A DNA stretch of 64,000 nucleotides from Erigeron canadensis (GCF_010389155.1 NC_057766.1:2170001-2234000); one strand, 5' to 3'; positions 51,634 through 63,481 are shown, counted from the first letter of the stretch. Translations and numbers: made by a program. Notes: generated by a model not told the origin, from the sequence alone.

Positions 51634-52752
51634 CTAAAAACTGACATCTCCTTGCATGGGCATAAAGATAAAATCACGGAGCAACATCATCATTTCAGTT
51701 TCATTGATGTTCCGTGCGAGTGATGTGCAGTAGTAGCGTTCAGTGCCTCGTCCTATAATATAAGCTGCAGCCGGGACAGCAGGATTGCCTCCCTCAGCAG
51801 CAACTGATGATTGGATCCCAGAAATGTTCACAGGAAATGTACCACCAACCTGCCTTGTTGGAGCCATGGCACTATCCGGATCATCAAGAGCACTGATGAT
51901 GGATGGGTCACTGCAACATCCAACAGTCAAACTACAGTCTTCGAAAGCACTAAGGGTAGGACGGTTAGTGAGCCAGGCACTCAATATATCCCTGTGCTTG
52001 TAATGAGAGTGATGAAACGGGGCAATGAAGTCCCATAAATTGTTTTCATAAGTCGAGATGATAGTGGAAAAAAATGACCCTTCACGATCACCCGCCTTCA
52101 CCTCAATAGGAGCCATTGGCACACCAATGGCTTCAAGATTGTCAATAAAGCGATAGAATCGACCAGCGGCAAAGTCCAAACTTTGCACACGGCCGTAGGT
52201 TTTACTTCTGTCCGCTGACGTGGCATAGACGACCTGCATGCTTTTTGGACCATCCATTATACTAAGGGGTCCAATACTGCTGAGAACAGAAGAGATAAAT
52301 GCTGGAAACTTGCATTTGTTGCTAAGAGGTGATCGGGGATTCATCCGAGTGACAAAAGCATTAGTATCATACCGCTGGAGGACGTAACGAAGTCGGTTGT
52401 AAGTAACTGACATTGCTGCATCAACCATCATGTTAACATCAGAAATTATGGTATCAGTAATGTCAGTATTGGGCCCACAGTAGTAGCGGTTACAAAGTTC
52501 TTCGATGTAAGGAAAAACTAGATTAAGACGATTCTTCATTGTGGTTGCAAGATGCTCTAAGTCAATCTCTAGAACTGTTGTTTTCATGTTAAACTTTAAA
52601 GGCCAAATGCAGACACGCCCAGATGTAACTAATCTAAGCAATATGTCACTTTTCCTGTGAGGGTTCGCCTTTTGATTGTCCGGGATATTTGGCTTGCACC
52701 TGTCAGAAGAAGGGGATTGGCTTAATCCTATCATGCTACAGATAACTGACAT
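51634..52752 (-). CDS. Intact ORF resembling a plant dsRNA cryptic-virus (partitivirus-type) coat protein
   Basis: This uninterrupted 372-codon ORF stands out from neighbouring DNA by even base composition, balanced amino-acid usage and no internal stop. It has no signal peptide, membrane segment or enzyme motif that I recognise. The overall pattern (Tyr/Phe/Ile-rich helical stretches, Pro-Ala-Phe and Gly-Pro-Leu turns, 340-430 residues) recalls capsid proteins of Partitiviridae, which are known to be integrated in many plant genomes. That assignment is by impression only. The polypyrimidine-rich first 18 codons end in a good splice acceptor (CTGACAG before 52699), so the natural protein may start by splicing from the PUS1 gene upstream on the same strand, or at a later Met. 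It could instead be an unrecognised plant gene or exon. Confidence 0.5.
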   Translation of the reverse strand: MSVICSMIGLSQSPSSDRCKPNIPDNQKANPHRKSDILLRLVTSGRVCIWPLKFNMKTTVLEIDLEHLATTMKNRLNLVFPYIEELCNRYYCGPNTDITDTIISDVNMMVDAAMSVTYNRLRYVLQRYDTNAFVTRMNPRSPLSNKCKFPAFISSVLSSIGPLSIMDGPKSMQVVYATSADRSKTYGRVQSLDFAAGRFYRFIDNLEAIGVPMAPIEVKAGDREGSFFSTIISTYENNLWDFIAPFHHSHYKHRDILSAWLTNRPTLSAFEDCSLTVGCCSDPSIISALDDPDSAMAPTRQVGGTFPVNISGIQSSVAAEGGNPAVPAAAYIIGRGTERYYCTSLARNINETEMMMLLRDFIFMPMQGDVSF

Positions 52753-53671
52753 ATTCGGATCAAATCAATATCCAAATCTCAGAACATGACGTATAAATCA
52801 CATTGCGCTCAGGATTTAGGAAGTGTTCATCTTCATCTAAAGACCAAAAGTTTACGTCTACACTTGTCAATTTGTCACCACTAAGGCATATGTATAATCT
52901 TTGACAAACTTACAAAAGTTCAAGAGATCAATGCATTTTAAGAAATTCTGATAACATGTTTATTAGGCTGTTGTAATAAATAATTTAAGTTTTATACATT
53001 ATAAACTTTTGGTACATAACAAAAATATAGTATAGTAAATGTTAGTCATCAATAACAAAAATAAATTATGATTATATACTTCCCATAATTTGGAGTTCTT
53101 AAATTTTTTTCAGAAAATAAGACATTTCTCTCCTCCTTTATAAATATAGTAGAGATAGAGTCATAACTCATATACTTTCAGTTATAAAGGTAAATTAGTC
53201 ATTTATAGATCAGTTCTACCCTAATTAAAGAAATATGGGTAGTATATTGCCTAAATTGGGGAAATAAGAAGAAGGCTACCCAAAATGAAGATTCATGCAA
53301 AGTATGTTACCCAAGAATGCATTTTTCCAAAATTCAAAATTAGGATAACCATTTCATTTTTTATTTAGTTTTCTTTACCATAAAAAGAATACCGTATACC
53401 GAGGCTTCCATGTCGATTTGTCATCGTAATAATGCAAAGATAACACTTCCCTGACCCTCCCCAAACATCGGATATAGCCTTGGCGCACAACAGCCACCAT
53501 TTAATTATAGGAATAAAAGTGATTAAAAAATAGGATTAAATTTAACAAATCCTATATCCGAAAGCCACACAGAGTCTGTAGTGTTTCAAATGGAAGCCAA
53601 GTGTATATAATAAACGATCCAATGCTTTAAAGATTAAGAGAACATTCCCATGCATCAAGAAGTGAGGTGAC
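52753..53671. other. Spacer between PUS1 stop and the virus-like ORF
   Basis: AT-rich, with no ORF. It could be the PUS1 3' UTR or, if the splice donor at 53675 is used, most of an intron ending at 52700. Confidence 0.5.
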
Positions 53672-56600
53672 TCACCCAGTTGTCACTTCGGCTTGACCCC
53701 TCAGTACTTCATTTCCTTCCTCATTCTCTTCTGGGCCTAAATCTGGATAATTTCGGTAGTTCAAAGAATGCAGCCAAACAGCAACAGACCCTTCCTTGTG
53801 CTCGGTTGATGCAATGTGTGAATAAATATGTTTCAACTTGAATTCTTCGGCTTCCTCTGCATAGGCTTTCATTGACACTTCTTCATGAGTGTCTTTCCAT
53901 TTTTGGTTATATGAAGAAAAAAAGCATTCGTCCAAATATAACCCGACTTCAGGCGCGGTAGGCACATTGATCCTAACATCCCTATGATCGTCAAACATAA
54001 CAAGGTTTAAAATGCTGACTTTTATAGATACGTCGACATGATTTACAATGTCAGAATAACCAGATTTGGAAATAAAGACTTTTAGTATGAAATTTATTAC
54101 TAAGAAAAATGTAGATGCATATTCATCCTTATATCTAATCATGATTCTTTTAGTTGCTATTATCGACTTGAAAGAGCAATCCAAACACCCCCTGAACTAG
54201 CTGATTCTTAAAAGACAATCACCGTAAACTATAAATGTTGTTAATGTTCCTGAAAGAAAATAAATGTTATTCAAAATGTTATTAGATTTGGACACTTTCA
54301 TATATTCTTTAAAAAGGATTTTAGACATAAATGAGTGTTGAACTTGCCTAAATGCCCTGTATCCCTTTTTCTTTAAGCACTCATATACTCAGAATTTGGA
54401 AACAGAAAATACAAGTGTAAGGTACATGCAAGTAGTTTTGCCCAGTATCCCTTTTACTGTTGTTCTCTCATAAATTCCGTGGCATTATCTGTTGCTGTAT
54501 TCTGGTGAAATACAGATCAGGTAGTCACCATTTCGAGACAAACCTCAAGAGTAGTGATTAGACCAATTAACTTTTTTGTACCACACGTCAAATCTACAAG
54601 ACTAAAACATATCCATACTTAAGGTTTATTGATTCTCAACTTTAAGTGTATACAGACTCTTTGTGTAACTCCCACAATGGATGTAACATATGTGGTCACC
54701 ACTTTGAGACTTCCCAAGAGTGGAAAATAGACCAATAAATGTTTTTGTACCATATGAGATCTACAAGCTTAGAACTGAAACTGCCACAAGCACCTAAAAG
54801 ACAAACTTATCATGCCATAACCACTTGGTAAGTAAAACCAACCCTATCCAATATTAGTGAGTCCCAACTTTCACCAGTGCCATTCAAACGTAAGACGTGA
54901 AAAGACTGCAGTTGTAATAAATACGTGTTTCACTAGAATGTGTAAATCATTAACAACTAACAAATACGACATGAAAGTAGGCCTGAACAGATGGGTTGTT
55001 TACAGGAACTTAACAAACAAAAAGGTCCCTTAAAAAAATATAACCAGAACTAATAACTAAACCCATATTTTTACTTTCAAATCTCACAACCCCCTGTTAA
55101 AACTTACAACAAACTCAGAATATCAAAGAGCAGGCTACCTTATCTAACGAGATTCCAATTTAAAGGTAGCAAAACAGATGGGCTCGGTTACAGGTCAAAA
55201 TGGCACTATCTTCTAGTACAGTTTGAAAGTAGTCTGGTAGGGTTGCCTAGAAACACTTTTAGTCCAAACATTGCAATATGTAATCATCGATATTTGATAT
55301 TTCATAGATAGTTGCAGACACTGTATCAATTGAATATTAATCTATGTTTTACAATAAAGTGACTCAGAAGGTCTCATACATTAAGAATACATGTGGGCAC
55401 TTTTGGGTCTGTTTGACTTGTATAACTCATTTGGATCATTTATTTAATTAGCGTTTTTCTAACCTATATCATCCATTAGAGATGAAAAAAATCATAACTA
55501 GAATCGACCAAGTCATGAGTAAATGGGTTAAAATCTTTAAGTATGATAATAATGTTTTTAGGAGGTACCCCCAAACAATACCATTTTCACTTCAGATTTA
55601 AATGTTTTAGCTTTAACTTAAAATATTTAACATTTGTATATATTATCAAAAATGGTATATCTAAAACTTCCAACAAAAAAGTGTAGTGTGCCTGAATAAA
55701 AAATAATAATAATAAACAATGAGAGAGAACTAACTGTTGTAGAGCTTTTTCCATCAACGATTCCGGAGCACAATTCCTCATAATTGCAACAGCAACACCA
55801 ATCATCTTCCTAATCTGATGAAGCATAAAACTCTGCCCAACAACTTCACATTTAACAAACTCTATCCCGTCAACCGTAACAGTAGTGTTAGCATGAAACG
55901 AGATAATGTAACGGTTAGCAGACGGATCACCGGCCTTTGTCCTTGTCGTAAAATTATGAAAATTATGAGTCCCTTCATATTGTTTAAGGATCTTATTAAA
56001 CCTCTCTTTCTCTTTATCACCATATCGAAACACATTTTCTTTTACAACATTTTCTCCATCGACAACAACATTATCTAAAGACGTCGTATTTTCCGACAAT
56101 GCACACGACGTGTTCGACGAAACGCCTGAATGAGTTTCCAATACAGATGTTGATATTGTTCCCAATGACGATTTAGACTCGACAACCACAACATTCTCTA
56201 AAACCGATAAATTCCCCTGCTTAGCATCAGGTAAGGCATTCGACGAAATGCCTGACTGAACATTGACATCAACTTTCCGACCTCTTTCGGAACACTCTAA
56301 ACACTTAACAAGCTCATTATCAGACCCTAAACTAGCCAACACACTTTCCCTATCCCTATGACTATTAGGATCAAGCGCGAAAACGGGCAACAAATAAACA
56401 TATCTCCGTCTATCACAAAACTTCTTAGCACTAAAACTAGCCGTAACACGTTTAAACCCGAAAATACGAAACTGATCAGGCAAATTATTATTCAAACGCT
56501 CAATAAAACCAGGTGGGTCAACATAAAACTTACCAGAAACCACTTGGCCAACAGCACTAACACCCTTATCGGTTCGGGCAGAACGGGCAAAGTCAAAACG

Positions 56601-56900
56601 CTGCGGGCAGCCCCTGTCGGATTCGGGTACCGCACCGGAGAAGTAAAGGGCTTCTTCCAGGTCGCCTTCGATGGTTTTGGCACCTGGGTTTTTTTGCATA
56701 CCTTGATAACCTACACCACAGTATGCAAACAAGATGGCTACTTTTCTTCTTTTGTATCTGGGTTTTTTTTCGGCGGTGGTTGTGGTGGTTGTTCGGTCAT
56801 CGTCGTCGGAGTTGGTGGTGGTGGTGGTGGCGGAGAGTTTGGGTTTCTTGGAATCGGGCTGTTCGGGTGGTGGAAGTGATTGAGAGGTTTGAGTGTCCAT
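53672..56900 (-). CDS. tRNA pseudouridine synthase, PUS1/TruA family
   Basis: Exon 1 is 56900-55735 and exon 2 is 53981-53672, joined by a GTTAGT donor and a CATAG acceptor; 1476 bp, 491 residues. After a low-complexity Thr/Asp-rich N-terminus, KRRKVAILFAYCGVGYQGMQ opens the TruA fold. SARTDKGVSAVGQ carries the presumed catalytic Asp111. VVGQSFMLHQIRKMIG and, in exon 2, VPTAPEVGLYLDECFF are conserved family blocks. The family makes pseudouridine at several tRNA positions and in some snRNAs, in nucleus or organelles. Residues about 205-300 are a Ser/Asn/Val-rich insertion with an internal repeat. The stop codon overlaps a consensus donor (GG|GTGAGT), so a third exon is possible; see the virus-like ORF downstream. 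Confidence 0.92.
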
Positions 56901-57192
56901 TGTTCTTGGGCAATGGTGAGTTTGGTTTTGTGACAGTTGCTGATTTTTGAGGGTGAGTGAGGGTTTATAAAACCCTACAATTTAGGAGGCGTTTGGTTAG
57001 TAGTATGTTTGGGATGGACAGGTTTTTTTTATATTATTATTTTTTTATAGAAGAAATTTTTTACGACGGGTCAAATTAAATTATTTTTTTGACATATTTA
57101 TTAGAGTCCGACTTGTAAAAAAAAAAAAACCTGAATTGAGTATATAAAATGGATACTTAAAAGAATTTCATTATATTATATTATATATATAA

Positions 57193-57300
57193 CTAGATTA
57201 TTTTCTCGCGTAATACGCGAGCTAAACATATAAAATTTTCATATATAATATAATTAGCAGTTTTAAATAAGACATGTTGAAATATAATGATATTAATACT
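57193..57300 (-). mobile_element. Helitron-like 3' end (reverse orientation)
   Basis: On the minus strand the hairpin CTCGCGTATTACGCGAG (57205-57221) is followed by AAAATAAT and CTAG (57193-57196), then T. The element body runs to the right; its other end is not identified. Confidence 0.65.
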
Positions 57301-57594
57301 TAAAATGTATTGAAGTTGTTTAGTAGGATATACATGTCGAGTCATAATGTAATTGATTAAGTTTATTGATAACAAACAGTGTAAAAGAATGTTTACATCT
57401 TTAGTTGTAAGTTGAGTTAGGTTATGTTCACTAAAATTAGATCAACTTAGATGTTTAAGTAGAACCGTAATTCACATGTATTGATGTAATAACATGAAGA
57501 AATGATTCTTCAAAATGCATTAATAAAGATTATAGCATTTGATTTAAGTTAATGATGAAGAACAAAGATAGAAGACAAAGTTGGGTATTGAAGT

Positions 57595-58271
57595 TGTTTG
57601 ATAAAATAATCGCACTATGACTCAACCGAAGGTGTGAGTGGGTTGGAGGTGTTTTGTTGGCGATTCCCTTCCGGTTAGAGAATCAAAGACCGCTTTACAC
57701 CTATTGTTGTTGGTCCTTAAGTCGTTTCGTGCGACTTAGGGTTTATGGAGTGGTTTAGGGTTTGTGATAATTTCAGAAGTCGAATGTATATTGTTAATTC
57801 GGAGAGAATTGTATGTGATATAGATGATGATGTGCCGTATGGGTTCCTCCACTATTTATATAGAGGGTATAAACTTGGAGAGGAGGGTAAGAGAATTAGG
57901 GTAAATATCTTCCTCCTTTGAGAATATCTTATTTTCTTAAGAGAATTAGGGTAAATATCTTTCTCCTTTGAGAATATCTTATTTCCTTTTTCAGAAGATT
58001 TGTGGTGATCTCTTAATAAACCATGTCCGAGTTATTCGGACTTTGATAGGTATTTTATTCGGATAATAATGGAAAGGATTTATATCCGGTCTTTGTTATA
58101 TATTTTATTTCGGAGCTGGGTATTTGTTACCGTAAGAGCTCCGGAATGATTATGTTGAACGGAGGTTGGGCTCCGTCCTGGGTATATAAATAAGTAATTT
58201 TCACATGTACGAAGGTATCTTCGTATCGGCTTCGGATACGGAACTTTAGCTCCGTATAGGGTATATCATCA
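57595..58271 (+). mobile_element. Solo LTR with perfect 5-bp target duplication
   Basis: The segment starts TGTTTGATA and ends TATCATCA. GAAGT lies immediately before (57590-57594) and after (58272-58276). TTTATATAGAGGGTATAAAC (about 57855) is a TATA region. A second member of the same family starts at 63482. A 50-bp internal duplication (AGAGAATTAGGGTAAATATC) is present at about 57890-57985. No internal genes remain, so recombination between LTRs probably removed the body. Confidence 0.88.
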
Positions 58272-58379
58272 GAAGTCAACTTAGACTAATCAGTAAGGAT
58301 GAACAACCTGGAAGATATGATTGTGTAAAGATCCTAAGTTGCTTTTATGAATTTCAGATCTATTATGACATTTTTCACG

Positions 58380-58656
58380 GCTCTTTATAATTATTGGAAA
58401 ATAACTAATATTTAATAAATATATATCATAAAAAAGATTTTTATTATTTATAAATAGTTATGTTTCATTAGTCATGTATTAACATATTTGGCGTATATCA
58501 TATATTTATAAACTATAAATTTATTTTTATATCAATCGTAATTTGATACTTTTTATATTATATAACTAATGAATAACAATAATGTACTATAAGGTATTGT
58601 ATTTTGTTTTATTTATGTTCTCAGTTAATCTCGTACAATGCGCGGGTTTAATCTAG
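58380..58656 (+). mobile_element. Helitron-like 3' end
   Basis: A stem of the CTCGTACAATGCGCGGG type is followed by TTTAAT and CTAG (58653-58656), then T. About 270 bp upstream of the end is similar, in inverted orientation, to 59132-59410, showing that two members of one family lie back to back. Confidence 0.6.
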
Positions 58657-58875
58657 TAATTTATATATGATATCTTGTAATTTATAAAATAATGAAGTAA
58701 ATAATATAATATTTTGATTTGTAAAAGAGAGAATGTAAGAGTTCGAAGAATCCGATATCTAATTACGTAATGCAAGTATCATTATAAATACATTAATTTT
58801 ATAATAGTTTTTAAACATGATATGTTAAGTTAGTAAAAGTGATCGTATATTATCTTAATTTTATATAGAAGCTTA

Positions 58876-58932
<57 letters not shown>
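58876..58932. repeat. (TTA)n microsatellite
   Basis: About 18 uninterrupted ATT/TTA repeats. Confidence 0.9.
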
Positions 58933-58933
<1 letters not shown>

Positions 58934-59131
58934 TATTTATGGTATATTTCTAATAATTAAAAAGGGTATATTTTGACAAATCATATAAAGTAAAAGTGTT
59001 AATATTGTCATTTAAGAAAGTTAAAATAATCAAATTTGATCTAATGGTCATAAATCAAAGATGGAATTCATCCAATGGTTCTTATTTGTTTATGAATGAA
59101 TTTAGGACCTTGTTATATATATATTGGTAGA

Positions 59132-59410
59132 CTAGATTAAACTCGCATGTTGTGCGAAATAACCGTAAACATAAATAAAAATTACAATAATTCATAGTTA
59201 CATTATTATTCATAATTTATGATAATATAAAAAACTGTCAGATTACGATTGATACAAAAATAAAATTATTATAGTTTATATTTGATATACGTCAAATATA
59301 TAGAAGCATGACTAATAATATTTATAAATCATAAAAATCTTTTTTATGATATATAATTATTAAATAATAATAAAATGAATACTTTTCAAAAGAATAAACA
59401 TAATATAATA
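59132..59410 (-). mobile_element. Helitron-like 3' end (reverse orientation)
   Basis: On the minus strand a TCGCACAACATGCGA hairpin is followed by GTTTAAT and CTAG (59132-59135), then T. The adjacent 270 bp is the inverted counterpart of 58380-58656. Confidence 0.6.
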
Positions 59411-59950
59411 AATAAATTTTATTTGATAAAATATAATTATCATTGAATTAATAAAAAAAAAACTTAGTATAATCTATATAATTTTTGTACTTATATAGAA
59501 GATAGAAAACTAATTATTAATGATTAGGATTATGATTGATAATTAAGTTTAAAATTGATGATTAAGATCATACATGGTAACATACTAACATAGGTATAGC
59601 AATTTAAATGAAGAAAATGACATCTCATTGAAAATCCAAAGAAAAAAAACTAAAAATGTCATATAGAAAAAAACATATTTTCTCTTAGTTATATAGAGAG
59701 ATATCCATATATATTGTAGCCGATCGACCTCATTATCACTATCATTAAGAGATATATATGTTTTAAAATCATTGTTTAAAAACAATTTATGAATTAATTA
59801 CATTAATAATAAAACAAAACAAAAATAGCCATTTATACATATACATATCCACCATTGCAGCCTATATTAATAATAAAACAAAACAAAATTTTAAGTATTT
59901 ATACATATACTATGCACCATTGCAGCCAACTTTGTTTTAATATATTGTTC

Positions 59951-60317
59951 CATTGTTTAGTTTTTATTTAATTTTTTATTATTAATTATTGATGATTGGG
60001 ATAAATGATTATGAATAGTTTAAATGACATGAAATGCTTAAAATTAGAAAATTAATGGAAGAATGACACCTAATGAAAAATTCTACATGACAATTTTCAC
60101 CTTATTGCCAACTAAGCAAAAAACTATCATCTCTTAGATTTTCATTGTTTAGTTTTTATTTAATTTCTTTATTATTAGTTATTGATGATTAGGAATAGTT
60201 TAAATGACATGAAATGCTTAAAATTAGGAAATTAATAGAAGAATGACACCTAATGAAAAATCCTACATGGCAATTTCTCCTTATTGCCAACTAAGCAAAA
60301 AACTATCATCTCTTAGA
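59951..60317. repeat. About 190-bp tandem duplication
   Basis: The unit starting CATTGTTTAGTTTTTATTTA at 59951 recurs at 60143 with few changes, including GACATGAAATGCTTAAAATTA and GCCAACTAAGCAAAAAACTA. Just upstream, a shorter pair (TAATAAAACAAAACAAAA..CACCATTGCAGCC) is also duplicated at about 59803-59930. Confidence 0.85.
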
Positions 60318-60363
60318 GGAGTGTGTGATTTTGAAACAAATATATTATCACTATATATATATA

Positions 60364-61045
60364 GTGGTGGGTTATTTATAGTACAAGCATTTAAAAAAGT
60401 ACAAAAAGTACATGTCTAAGTTAACTTACACATGCTTGTTCCTTCCATCTCCGACCACCACCACCACCACCATGATCATCTCCGACCACCACCATGATTC
60501 TCCGGCGACGGCGACCATCTCCGGCGAGACTTACACATGTGTAACTACAACTTACAAATGTGTAAGTTAACTTTCCGGCGAGAATCAGGTTCGTTTTCGG
60601 GTGGATACGGTACGGGCCAGAGGCCCTCATCCGTTCTAAGCTGACCGTCAAGGGACGCATATGGGAATCATATGGATTTGATGGGCGGCGATCCAAGAGA
60701 TGGTGATGGTTTGCTACGGTACGGGCGAAGCCCTTGATGCCGGCGCCGGCGCCGTGGTTGGGGTGGTCTGAGATGATGGTGGCTAGTGGTGGTTGTCTCG
60801 CGAAGGAAAAAACCTAGAATTTTAGACCCTAAAATGCTAATAAAAAAGTTGTACTTACACATATGTAAGTTAGTTACACATGTGTAACTCTCGCCGGAGA
60901 TGGTCGCCGTCGCCGGAGGATCATGGTGGTGGTCGGAGATGATCATGGTGGTGGTGGTCGGAGATGGAAGGAAGAAGGAAGATAAAGGAGGAAATACCTT
61001 GTACTTTTTGTACTTTTTTAAACCCTTGTACTAAAAATAACTATC
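60364..61045. mobile_element. TIR element with captured GC-rich core (copy E)
   Basis: The left end GGGTTATTTATAGTACAAGC and the inverse of the right end (AAGGGTTTAAAAAAGTAC-type) pair over about 60 bp. It sits in (TA)n. Both ends match the element at 8684-9288, so they are one family. AGGAGTGTGTGAT occurs at 60317 and 61071 on the two sides. Minus-strand ORFs of 91 and 92 codons inside are not considered genes. Confidence 0.75.
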
Positions 61046-61086
61046 ATATATATATATATATATATATATAAGGAGTGTGTGATAAT

Positions 61087-61978
61087 TGAAGAAAGAGAAT
61101 CTCTTCCTTTTTGCCTTCAACCACGGAAAAACAACTTTCCCCCTCCTTATCTCTACCAGCCGCTACCATACCACCGTAACCCTCTAATCGTTGGCCACCA
61201 CTGCTACTTGCTTTATTCTGGTAAGTGAACGAAGTATTTGATTTACCTTTTTCGGATTTGAACGATTTGGTGCCTTTCTTGGTGTCATCGGTCCACCAAT
61301 CCGGATAATCGATGAGACGGAAACACTACTCCTTGGTGTGTCTTTCCATGCCACACTCATCACATGTTAGATGAGAATTATCATCTTGAATCTTTTTCTT
61401 GTTGTCATATCGGCGATAACTTTTCAAGGAAAATCTGTCGCCGTTCATATCTCTGGCAGTCAACCCGGCGGCGATGCCTTGGGTTTCATTGGTAGCTGCT
61501 CACAAAATAGTTTGGTGAGCGGCTTCCTTGCGGACAGTGGCAGGCGGTTGTGTGGAAAAGTTAGGGTTTTCAATCAATCGATTTCGCTGCCATGGTCATC
61601 CCTTGGTGGATGGCAGCCACCTCAATTGCGGGGGTTGGTAGTGGTTAAGTGATGGCAGATGGCAGTTTAAAATCAGGGCAGTTTGATTACTCGATTGACA
61701 CGATTGGGTGGTTTTTTCTCTGTTATACCGGCCAGGAGTTCCGTCGGTAAGTTCGGTTATTTTGTTTGATCGGTTTCGATGTTGTGGTTGTTTACCCAAG
61801 TCGCGGGAATAATATTCCATGGTAACTTGGGTTTTGATATTGTTAAGAGATGATTGAAGTTCCAACTTGGAACCGAGCTTTGGTCACCGGATTTGGCCAT
61901 GGTGACTGCTCGATGGTTTGTGAGTTTAGGCGGAAGTATATCGGGTAGATGACGAACCGATTGACAGCTCCAATACCA
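61087..61978 (-). pseudogene. Ty1/Copia gag remnant
   Basis: Reading right to left, a primer-binding site TGGTATTGGAGC (close to the initiator-Met tRNA complement TGGTATCAGAGC) at 61967-61978 is followed by gag-like sequence. A zinc knuckle of the CxxCxxxxHxxxxC form lies at 61323-61363, with a TAG stop (61326-61328) just before its last Cys. Typical downstream Asp-Tyr-Pro-Asp-Trp-Trp follows. Frameshifts and the stop make it non-functional; pol is absent. Confidence 0.8.
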
Positions 61979-62185
61979 TGTTAACACACAGATATTGAAA
62001 TAATAATATTTGTATTGATAATGAGATGATTTTGATTACATCTTATGCACCTATTTATACTATAAAACTGATAAGTAAACAAAGAAATAAAATCACACCC
62101 TTGATTTGTATCTTGGAGCCGAAGTTGAGATCTTTTTATTTTTGGATATGATGATTTGAGCTGATCCAAACCCTTAATTCTAACA
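61979..62185 (-). mobile_element. 5' LTR of the Copia remnant
   Basis: On the minus strand it runs TGTTAGAATTAAGGG to GTGTTAACA, an inverted TGTTA/TAACA pair, 207 bp long, with a TATAAATAGG promoter-like motif. The primer-binding site abuts its 3' end. The other LTR is missing. Confidence 0.8.
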
Positions 62186-62597
62186 GCCATAAATGAGGTT
62201 AATTGCATTGATTGAGTGATGTTTATGATGGTTAATGATGCATGGGTCAGTTTTAATTGTAACTTGATGTTAATTGTTCTTGTTGTCTATAATGATAATG
62301 AATGTAAGCATTAAACAAGGTAACCGAGAAGTTTGGAATGTGATTCGTGTTTGGTTTGAAAGTTGAAAGGAAAAAAAGAATGATTAATAATAAGCAAAGG
62401 TGGGAAAGTGAAAGAGAACAATTAGATCATTCATTCATAAATCCCTTCAATACATTATATCACACATCCTTAACTATCGATGTTCACCCCCTTCTTCTTC
62501 CCATGTAAATATATCTCCATTTTTTTGATTGAAAATCTCATTTGGGGTTTGATTCATCAGTTCACTAGAGTCTTTCCCAGGTATCATATTCTAATTA

Positions 62598-62991
62598 GTT
62601 TTTTTTAACATTCACTGTTAATAATAAAAAGGCTAGCAGGTGCTAGAGGAAGTTACAAGACAAAATAGGTGAGAAAAAAAAAACAGTAACCAAACAGGGA
62701 TTAAATATTAAAAGCTCTCCAGTTCTCTCAATTAATTTCGGGGTTTTTTGCTCGGTTTGATGGCCATAGGAAGCTTGAGGCTTTGATTTCTTTAGCTGCA
62801 AATCTGATCAATAGTGTTTTGCTTGAGAAGATGTTGTTATTCGGCAGTATCCATATGGTCCAGCAGTAAGCTAGAACAATGAGACTGATGTATTTTGATT
62901 TGTTGGGATCGGCTATTGGGTCTTTATAGACTGTGAACAACTCTTTTGTCGTGGACAGTTTCATCAGTGGGATTTTGCACCAGGTTACTAT
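62598..62991 (-). mobile_element. 5'-truncated LINE with 17-bp target duplication
   Basis: GTATCATATTCTAATTA occurs at 62581-62597 and 62992-63008. A poly-T run directly after the left copy is the poly(A) tail of a minus-strand insertion. The minus-strand reading at 62728-62985 contains a W.IW..NN..F pattern typical of the region after the zf-RVT domain in plant LINEs. Only the last 394 bp were inserted. Confidence 0.82.
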
Positions 62992-63008
62992 GTATCATAT
63001 TCTAATTA

Positions 63009-63481
63009 TTAATTTAATTTTGATTAATAAGTTCAACATTTTTTTTTGTTGAATGCATGTACTCGACATACTTTTCATGTGGTCATATGTGCAATTCTTT
63101 ATAGCGTGTATGGCTCTGTTGCTGCACCTTGGCTATCCAGAGGATTCGATAGGGACATTACCACATCATTACCAAGAAATAACTTATGTAGGTAATAGAA
63201 TAGATCGTCATTTAATATCAAGTAGTTGCTTCTCCAAATTACACGTTATTTAAACCAGATGATTAGAAATAGACCCAATGTTTATATGGGATAATTTCCC
63301 ATACTCCGTTTGCAGGGATTGGATTTTGTTGTTGTTGTTTATATGTGATAATTGCTTAAAATGGTGACCATATTTTGTTCAATTTCTGTTTTTGGAAATG
63401 AGGGCCTTTTTGCCCAGGAGAAAACGTTGAACTTCATTTTTTTAATAGAACCTCTCGATATCCATATACGATTTTTACTTG
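63009..63481. other. Unassigned region with a 66-codon ORF
   Basis: A plus-strand ORF (63053-63253) with a hydrophobic start is present, but I recognise no domain. With the LINE removed, the flanking sequence could be intron or exon of an unknown gene. Nothing further is supported. Confidence 0.3.

Noticed and set aside
53992..54184. Extra N-terminal coding sequence before PUS1 exon 2
   Set aside because: The ORF is open, but the CATAG acceptor at 53982 joins exon 1 in phase and the upstream part does not resemble the family.
56358..56950. Plus-strand ORFs of 173 and 75 codons
   Set aside because: They are antisense shadows of PUS1 exon 1, which has clear family motifs.
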